From the NCBI GenBank assembly GCA_052143535.1, contig JBKQSS010000056.1, forward strand, positions 124,001-188,000: a DNA stretch of 64,000 nucleotides, written 5' to 3'. The notes under the pieces were generated by a model. That model searched no databases. It was not told the origin of the DNA and saw only the letters and a list, made by a program, of their open reading frames with translations. Of this stretch, positions 58,767 through 64,000 are shown piece by piece. The translations under genes and the position numbers were made by a program. Every line of letters starts with the position of its first letter. The first letter of the stretch is position 1. Source of the DNA: JADGRA01 sp052143535. Its GTDB lineage: Bacteria; Myxococcota; Myxococcia; Myxococcales; Myxococcaceae.

Positions 58767-60076
58767 AGGCTGGTGGTGAGCACCAGCGGTATTTCGACGT
58801 CCACGTCGCTGCCGCTGAAGGAGGAAAACACCATCCGCCGGGCCCGTGCCTTGAGGCAGTCGCCGAGGTCCGTGCCCTCCAAGTCATGGCGGTCCAGCTG
58901 CACCTGCTTCACCGTGCCCGAGCTACCGACGGTGGCCACAAGGCTCACCTTCCCCCCGCGAAAACCGGGGTTTTTCCGCAGCTGCTGCTCGATACACGAC
59001 TGGAAGGCGCTCTGCGTCTGGCCGACGACGCGCGCCACCTCCTCATTGCTGGGGCCGCCGCCGCCGCGCGCGGCCGCTGAGGCGTCGGAGCGCCGCACCC
59101 GAGGGCCAACGTCCGGCTTACTCCCATCCCCGTAGAGCGCTCGCAGCTCGGCCGTCTTTGGCCCGTCCGGGGCTGGCTTCGGCGCCGCCTTCGCCTCCGC
59201 GGCTGGCGCCGGGTGCTTGGCTGGCGCCGGAGGGGGGGGCTCGGTGGGCTTGCCGAGCAGGAGCTCCCGCAGCTGCTGCACTCGGCGCACCGGAGCTGGG
59301 GCCAGAGGCGCCGCGGCGCTGTCAGCCGGGGCCTCGCCGCGGGGCTCCACCACCGCCGGCGGCCGGCGCATGGACACCAGCAGGCCGAGTCCCCCCACCG
59401 GGAGCACCAACGCCGCCGACAGCGCGACGGCCAGCTTCCACGGGCTGCGGCGCTGCAACCCCGAGGGCACGAAGTCCGACTCGGGCGAAGGGGTGCGGGC
59501 TTTAGGCCGCATGCGAGACAGCTCGAGCTCGAGCTCCTCCTCGGCGGCAACCGGGGCAGGGGTTCCTCGCCGCGGGGGGGCGGCAATCTCCCTCGGGGTG
59601 GAGGCGCGCGCAGGGGGCGTGCCTGCCCCGGGAGGTGTCCGTCTGGTGGAGGGCGTCCGTCCCCCGGGAGGGGACAGGCCGTCGGCGGGCGTCAGCGGGC
59701 CGTGCGGAGGGGTGGCCGGAAGGCCCGCCTGCTCGAGCACGGGGACGAGTTCCGGCACCTCGAGGGCACGGCGCCAGCCGTCGAAGCCGTCCCGCCAGAC
59801 GAAGGTGCGACCGTGGACCTCGCCGGTGCGCACTCGCTCCACCAGGGCCCGGGCGTCGAGGGGCCCTACCTGCTTGGCCGCCACTAGGATGAACCAGTCC
59901 GGGTCCGACGGGGCGGGGTCGGGCTCGGCATCCTCCCAGGAGGCGGGACCGTGCGAGACCCGGACGGTGGCCCCGCACTCCGGGCATTTGACCGCCTCGG
60001 GCCGGTGCCCCCCCTCGGGAAGGGAGAGGGCTCGTCCACAGCTGTCGCAGGGAACAATCAACGGGTCGGCCCCCAT
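58763..60076 (-). CDS. GltJ/AgmX-like protein: zinc ribbon, GYF domain, TonB-like C-terminus
   Basis: 437 residues. N-terminal zinc ribbon (CDSCGRAL and CPECGATV, about 10-40), GYF_2-type domain (WFILVAAKQVGPLDARAL to about 110), a long Pro/Thr/Arg-rich linker, one membrane helix (about 210-233, KLAVALSAALVLPVGGLGLL), a second linker, and a C-terminal TonB/AgmX-PglI-like domain (FQSCIEQQLRKNP, VQLDRHDLEGTDLGDCLKARA). This is the architecture of GltJ of the myxobacterial gliding machinery, though shorter. Cytosolic domains and a periplasmic energy-linked C-terminus fit a trans-envelope motor coupler. Upstream of deoC. Confidence 0.82.
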   Translation of the reverse strand: MGADPLIVPCDSCGRALSLPEGGHRPEAVKCPECGATVRVSHGPASWEDAEPDPAPSDPDWFILVAAKQVGPLDARALVERVRTGEVHGRTFVWRDGFDGWRRALEVPELVPVLEQAGLPATPPHGPLTPADGLSPPGGRTPSTRRTPPGAGTPPARASTPREIAAPPRRGTPAPVAAEEELELELSRMRPKARTPSPESDFVPSGLQRRSPWKLAVALSAALVLPVGGLGLLVSMRRPPAVVEPRGEAPADSAAAPLAPAPVRRVQQLRELLLGKPTEPPPPAPAKHPAPAAEAKAAPKPAPDGPKTAELRALYGDGSKPDVGPRVRRSDASAAARGGGGPSNEEVARVVGQTQSAFQSCIEQQLRKNPGFRGGKVSLVATVGSSGTVKQVQLDRHDLEGTDLGDCLKARARRMVFSSFSGSDVDVEIPLVLTTSL

Positions 60077-60147
60077 GGTAGCCGACGTCGGTTGACTTCG
60101 GGGGGAAGCGCCACTAAGGACGCCGCCCTTTAGACTAGGTGGGGGCA

Positions 60148-60423
60148 ATGCCCGCGAAGGACCTCGGCAGTAAGCACGTTTGTTTCAAGTGTGGCACCAA
60201 GTTCTACGACCTCAAGAAGCCGGAGGCCCTTTGCCCGAAATGTGGGGCAGACCAGCGGCAGAGCCCGGCCAACCGCCCGGTGCCTGAGCCACGCAAGGGT
60301 CGCCTGGCGGCGGTCCCCAAAGTCATTGAGCCAGTCGTCCCGGTCGAGCCCGAAGGCGTCGTCGAGGAGGAAGAGCTCGAGACCTTCGAGGACGAGGCCG
60401 AGGTGGAAGAGGACGAGGCCTAG
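60148..60423 (+). CDS. FYDLN acid protein (zinc-ribbon with acidic tail)
   Basis: 91 residues: CFKCGTKFYDLKKPEALCPKCG, a four-Cys zinc ribbon containing the family signature FYDL, then a Pro/Arg linker and an acidic Glu/Asp tail. Function unknown in the family. AGGTGGGGG is 2-3 bases before ATG 60148; the GTG at 60139 overlaps that site. Convergent with the NUDIX gene, stops overlapping by four bases. Confidence 0.9.
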   Translation: MPAKDLGSKHVCFKCGTKFYDLKKPEALCPKCGADQRQSPANRPVPEPRKGRLAAVPKVIEPVVPVEPEGVVEEEELETFEDEAEVEEDEA

Positions 60424-60902
60424 GAACGCTCCCGGGCGGCGAGCCAGTCGGCCACTGCCTGTCCCGTCCCGAAGGGCCAGGCGCGGAGTCGCTCCGGCGG
60501 AACGGCCCGCATGTCGGCGATTTCTGCACCGAGCGAGACGGTGCCGGTGGCCCGCACGTGGTAGGCGAGGATGACTTCGTTGCGCTCCGGGAAGGCGTAG
60601 ACGCCAACCAGCCGTACCACCTCTCCGGCCAGGCCCACTTCCTCCTTGAGCTCGCGTAAGACACCTTCGGCGGGTGTCTCCCCGCGTTCGAGAAACCCCG
60701 CGACCAGGCCAAACCACTTCTCCGGCCACCCGTGGTTGCGCACCAGCAGCACCCGCCCTTCGTGCTCGACCAGTGCCGCCACCACCGGCAGGGGGTTGTC
60801 GTAGAAGACGAAGCCGCAGTCGCGGTCAGGGCAGGCCCTTCGCGGACGGCCGCCCTCCTCGCGGGCCTCGAGCGGCCCGGCGCAGCGCGGGCAAAACTTC
60901 AT
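60420..60902 (-). CDS. NUDIX hydrolase with N-terminal zinc ribbon
   Basis: 160 residues: zinc ribbon CPRCAGPL and CPDRDCG (about 4-30), then a complete NUDIX box GFLERGETPAEGVLRELKEEVGL. The arrangement is that of NudC/NADH pyrophosphatase-type enzymes without the N-terminal extra domain. Substrate may be NADH, ADP-ribose or a nucleotide sugar. The start overlaps the cupredoxin lipoprotein stop by four bases. Confidence 0.9.
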   Translation of the reverse strand: MKFCPRCAGPLEAREEGGRPRRACPDRDCGFVFYDNPLPVVAALVEHEGRVLLVRNHGWPEKWFGLVAGFLERGETPAEGVLRELKEEVGLAGEVVRLVGVYAFPERNEVILAYHVRATGTVSLGAEIADMRAVPPERLRAWPFGTGQAVADWLAARERS

Positions 60903-61684
60903 GGCTTTCCTCCAAAGACGAAGTCGGTGGCGGCGGTGCCCTCTTGCACCTGCACTTGCTGGGAAGCCTCGCCCAGCCTCGGATGCCAGGCATGCGCTTG
61001 GACGGCCCCAGGGGGGAGCCCCTGAAGCCGGAAGGTGCCGTCCGGGCCGGTGGTGGTGAAGTGCGAATGGTCAAAGGTGCGGAGGGTTGCCCGCATCCAC
61101 GGGTGGACGTCGCAGCGGAAGTCCACCACCCCGGGCCGCACGGGGAGCTGGCGAGTAAGCTCCATCTGCTCCAAGGGCATGGCCAGGTTGAAGAGGCTCA
61201 GCCCTCCGCTGGAAGCGTGGACCGTGTGGGTGAGAGCGTCCGAGTTACGGATGCGCAACATCCCCCCGGCGCGGGCGGCGAAGACCGCCGGCCGGTACAG
61301 GCAGCCGCGTTGGTCGAGCAGCACAGGCTTGTCTTGGGTGGCCGAAGGCAGAGGCTCCGACGGAGCGTCCACCCACACCACCACCTCCGCGACACCGCCG
61401 GCGCCATCCACTCTGAAGGCGCTGTCCGGCACCGAGGTGCCACAGACACTTTGGGCCGAGGCGGTGGTGGGCAGGGCCTCCTGGGCAGGCCGCGGCCCCC
61501 GCCACAGCACGCGTCCCTGGAGGCTGCCCGAGGCGGCCAAGGGCGCCGTTGCGCTCGCCGGGACCCGGCGCTCGGCCGCCTCCGGAGCGCCTGGGCCGCC
61601 ATCCACTGCGGTAAGCGTAGGGCGGGCGCAGGCCAAAAGGGTGCCGAGGAGTGCGGAGAGGGCGAGTTGGCGGAAGCTGGACAC
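60899..61684 (-). CDS. Cupredoxin-like lipoprotein
   Basis: 261 residues: lipoprotein signal (LALSALLGTLLAC, Cys19), a Pro/Ala/Ser linker, a beta-sandwich, then the blue-copper ligand set His in LTHTVHAS, Cys and His in FRCDVHPWMRA, with Met in HPWM as a possible axial ligand; a transthyretin-like strand pair follows (GTFRLQGLPPGAVQ). Likely an exported electron carrier or copper-binding protein; similar proteins are called methylamine-utilisation or plastocyanin-like. GTG 61684. Coupled to the NUDIX gene. Confidence 0.82.
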   Translation of the reverse strand: MSSFRQLALSALLGTLLACARPTLTAVDGGPGAPEAAERRVPASATAPLAASGSLQGRVLWRGPRPAQEALPTTASAQSVCGTSVPDSAFRVDGAGGVAEVVVWVDAPSEPLPSATQDKPVLLDQRGCLYRPAVFAARAGGMLRIRNSDALTHTVHASSGGLSLFNLAMPLEQMELTRQLPVRPGVVDFRCDVHPWMRATLRTFDHSHFTTTGPDGTFRLQGLPPGAVQAHAWHPRLGEASQQVQVQEGTAATDFVFGGKP

Positions 61685-61749
61685 GGCGCAACCTTGCCAT
61701 GCCGAAGTGGGCGTTGGCGCGCAGAGGGGTTGCTGTTAGAAGGCCCCCC

Positions 61750-62493
61750 GTGCAGGACAAACTGATGGCCCTGGCGGAGCTCCAGAAGCTGGACCTGGAA
61801 TCCGCCGCACTCCGCAAGGCGGCGGAGGTGTACCCGAGGCAAATGGCAGAGCTCGAGCGGGAGCTCGGCGCCGCACGCGGCGCGGTAGAAGCCGAGCGAG
61901 CTCGACTGCTCGACGTCGAGCGGCAGCGGCGTACCCTCGAGCAAAACATCACCGACGAGAAGGAAAAGGTGAAGAAGTGGGAGGGCCGGCTGGCGGAGCA
62001 GCGCTCCACCCGGGAATACGCCGCGCTGGCGCGCGAAATCGACATCGCCAAGAAGGCCAACCTCACCATGGCCGAGGAGCTGGTGGAACTCGGCAAGGGG
62101 ATGGCCAACCTGCGCGAGGTGGTGAAGCAGAAGGAGCAGGAGCACCTGGCCCGCGTCGACCAGGTGGCTGGTCGGCTCTCAGAGCTGCGCCGTCAGTCGG
62201 AGAGCTTCAGTGTCCAGGTGAAAGGGCTCGACGCGCAGCGCTCGGCTGCGGCGGCGCAAGTCCACCCTCCCCTGCTTCAGCGCTACGAGACGGTGCGCCG
62301 CAGGAGGATGCCGGCGCTGGTGACGGTGGTGGCCGGCACCTGTCAGGGCTGCAACATGAACGTGCCACCGCAGCTTTACAACACCCTCAAGACGACACTC
62401 GGGACGGACGTCTGCCCGTCCTGCCACCGCATCATCTGCGCCCCGGAGGCCATCGAGCCTCCTGCGGCCCGGGCCCCCGCCGCCAAGGGATGA
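61750..62493 (+). CDS. Coiled-coil protein with C4 zinc ribbon
   Basis: 247 residues: a long antiparallel coiled coil (about 10-170) and a C-terminal zinc ribbon (CQGCNMNVPP and CPSCHRIICA). The family is widespread in bacteria, often beside an RNase H-like gene; role unknown but nucleic acid binding or tethering is suspected. GTG 61750 follows AAGG at six bases. The ATG 61765 is inside the predicted helix. The stop overlaps the RNase HI start (ATGA). Confidence 0.85.
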   Translation: MQDKLMALAELQKLDLESAALRKAAEVYPRQMAELERELGAARGAVEAERARLLDVERQRRTLEQNITDEKEKVKKWEGRLAEQRSTREYAALAREIDIAKKANLTMAEELVELGKGMANLREVVKQKEQEHLARVDQVAGRLSELRRQSESFSVQVKGLDAQRSAAAAQVHPPLLQRYETVRRRRMPALVTVVAGTCQGCNMNVPPQLYNTLKTTLGTDVCPSCHRIICAPEAIEPPAARAPAAKG

Positions 62494-63131
62494 ACGCGGA
62501 GCCCTCCCGGGCGGAGCTGTTGCGCGCCATTGCACGGCTCGAGACGCTCGAGGGCACGCTCGGTGCCCATCCCGGGCTGAGTCTGACCGGCGCGCGCGGC
62601 TTGTTGTTGGCGGCCGCGGACCTGGTCGAGGCGGCCGACGTCCGCAGGGCTTCCAGCGCTCGCCCCGGTCCGGACCCAGCGTCGGGACCGGAGCGCGTGG
62701 GGCACCGCCTTCCCCGCGAGCTGCGCGTCTTCTCCGACGGCGCCAGCCGGGGCAACCCCGGGCCGGCCGGCGCCGGGGCGGTGCTGGTGCTGGCCTCGGG
62801 GGAAGTGGTGGAGCGGCTGGGCCTGTTTCTCGGCACCCAAACCAACAACCACGCCGAGTACATGGGCGCCCTCCTTGGACTGCGCCGCGCCCGCGCCCTC
62901 GGGGCGGAGGAAGTCGAGTTGGTGGCCGACAGCCAGCTCCTCATCCGCCAGCTCTCGGGCCGCTACCAGGTGAAGAGCGCGACGCTGCGTCCGCTGTACG
63001 AGGAGGCGCAGACACTCCTCGCCTCCTTTCGCCGGCACCGTCTCACCCACTTGCCCCGGGAGGAGAACCGCGAAGCGGATGCGATGAGCAACCGTGCCAT
63101 TGACGAGCGCCTGGACGGCCAGCCGGTGTAG
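62490..63131 (+). CDS. RNase HI-like ribonuclease
   Basis: 213 residues. An N-terminal extra helical region of about 70 residues precedes an RNase HI fold with the four metal-binding acids: Asp in FSDGASRGN, Glu in NHAEYMGAL, Asp in VADSQLLIRQL and Asp in READAMSN. It resembles the RNase HI type without the handle region, acting on RNA-DNA hybrids. Translationally coupled to the zinc-ribbon coiled-coil gene. Confidence 0.9.
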   Translation: MNAEPSRAELLRAIARLETLEGTLGAHPGLSLTGARGLLLAAADLVEAADVRRASSARPGPDPASGPERVGHRLPRELRVFSDGASRGNPGPAGAGAVLVLASGEVVERLGLFLGTQTNNHAEYMGALLGLRRARALGAEEVELVADSQLLIRQLSGRYQVKSATLRPLYEEAQTLLASFRRHRLTHLPREENREADAMSNRAIDERLDGQPV

Positions 63132-63195
63132 CGCCCGCTGGCCCGCGGAGGCTGTGCTTTGCGCATGGCCGCCCAGCCTGCTAGAGCCTCCAGTT

Positions 63196-63600
<405 letters not shown>

Positions 63601-63606
63601 TGTTTT

Positions 63607-64000
63607 TCACGGCTGCACCAGAAGGCGGGCGAGCAGCACACGGTTGTTGTCGGTGCGCACGCCCTCGGGAGCCCTCACCGTCAGACGCCCGTCGGTGCGG
63701 GGCAGCCAGAAGCCGACCCACAAGTCCATGCCCCGCTGGGTGCTGCCCGCGGGCAGCCCGACGGAGAAAGTGTCCTCGATGGTTTCCCCGGGTCGCCAGC
63801 TGCTGGTGGGGCGCCGTCCGCCCACCGGCGCGTGGTCGAAGTTGGTGCGCTGCACTTTGCCCTCCGGGTCCTCGGCATGGACAAAAATTTCCCAGTCCTC
63901 GGGCAGCGGCTGCAGCACCCGGAAATAGAGCTTCACCTCGCTCACGTCTCCCGGCGTCAGCACTGGCGGGTTGAAGGAGGCCGCCAGCAACTCCACCTTC
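63607..64000 (-). CDS. Hypothetical protein, C-terminal part (beta-sandwich, possibly of a GT-C transferase)
   Basis: The frame runs to the window edge. About 130 residues seen, with Ig-like beta sandwich features (SEVKLYFRVLQPLPEDWEIFV, TFSVGLPAGSTQRGMDLWVGFW). Such domains occur as soluble C-termini of GT39-like membrane glycosyltransferases, but the membrane part is off-window, so this is a guess. A GTG at 63996 could be the start of a free-standing domain; the frame is open to the left of it (Lys-Val-Glu). The stop abuts the T-run after rnpB. Confidence 0.55.
   Translation of the reverse strand, partial: KVELLAASFNPPVLTPGDVSEVKLYFRVLQPLPEDWEIFVHAEDPEGKVQRTNFDHAPVGGRRPTSSWRPGETIEDTFSVGLPAGSTQRGMDLWVGFWLPRTDGRLTVRAPEGVRTDNNRVLLARLLVQP

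Noticed and set aside
57781..58887. Long minus-strand open frame continuing upstream of the phosphomutase through deoC
   Set aside because: It is Arg/Gly/Pro-rich shadow sequence of the deoC codons with no start or family match; GC-rich third positions keep it open.

Overview
This is a GC-rich, gene-dense chromosomal window that looks like a myxobacterium of the Myxococcus/Anaeromyxobacter side of the Myxococcota. The strongest marker is the adjacent carD-carG pair at the left end, known to me only from that group. Supporting markers are a GltJ/AgmX-type protein (zinc ribbon, GYF domain, TonB-like C-terminus), PilZ proteins, a Ser/Thr kinase with PEGA-type repeats, and a full Bat aerotolerance operon. 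I see no transposase, integrase, prophage, CRISPR array, rRNA or tRNA gene. The window reads as vertically inherited core plus lineage-specific genes.

Layout. 0-5 kb: tail of a receiver domain, carD-carG, then a membrane-anchored protein coupled to a GT39-type glycosyltransferase, and a lipoprotein. 5-11 kb: two aldehyde dehydrogenases, a lipase-like hydrolase, an ABM-domain protein and an AI-2E/PerM permease. 11-19 kb: information-processing genes: rho (with a good sigma-70 promoter), ligA, acylphosphatase, DUF3052, a ribonuclease E/G with a large acidic insertion, an IHF/HU gene and a PilZ gene. 19-28 kb: a single-domain response regulator and the operon moxR, DUF58, DUF4381-like, batA, batB, batC, batD, batE on the minus strand, almost every junction overlapping. 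28-35 kb: mycobacterial-type ahpC-ahpD divergent from an NtrC-class regulator that has lost the GAFTGA loop; a small Fis-like gene with an MscS channel; a tetraheme cytochrome fused to a degenerate metallophosphatase. 35-43 kb: a LysM lytic transglycosylase and two tandem M1 aminopeptidases. 43-51 kb, all minus strand: pspA, a membrane-anchored orphan substrate-binding protein, a coiled-coil membrane protein, an enoyl-CoA hydratase, a PEGA-type Ser/Thr kinase and an Ycf46-like AAA ATPase. 51-59 kb: cytidine deaminase, purine nucleoside phosphorylase, a PGM2-like phosphomutase and deoxyribose-phosphate aldolase, interleaved with a GT87 transferase, a PilZ protein and three paralogous beta-barrel proteins. 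59-64 kb: the GltJ-like gene, FYDLN protein, NUDIX hydrolase, cupredoxin lipoprotein, zinc-ribbon coiled-coil protein with an RNase HI, and the RNase P RNA gene.

How the genes fit together. The four nucleoside enzymes form a near-complete route from (deoxy)nucleosides to glyceraldehyde-3-phosphate plus acetaldehyde if the PGM2-like mutase acts as phosphopentomutase. AhpC, AhpD and the divergent regulator form a peroxide-response locus. PspA with an orphan solute-binding protein and a coiled-coil membrane protein is the best candidate here for an uncharacterised envelope-stress module. Starts were chosen by Shine-Dalgarno spacing, overlap with the upstream stop, and family length; several are GTG or TTG, and moxR most likely begins with CTG.
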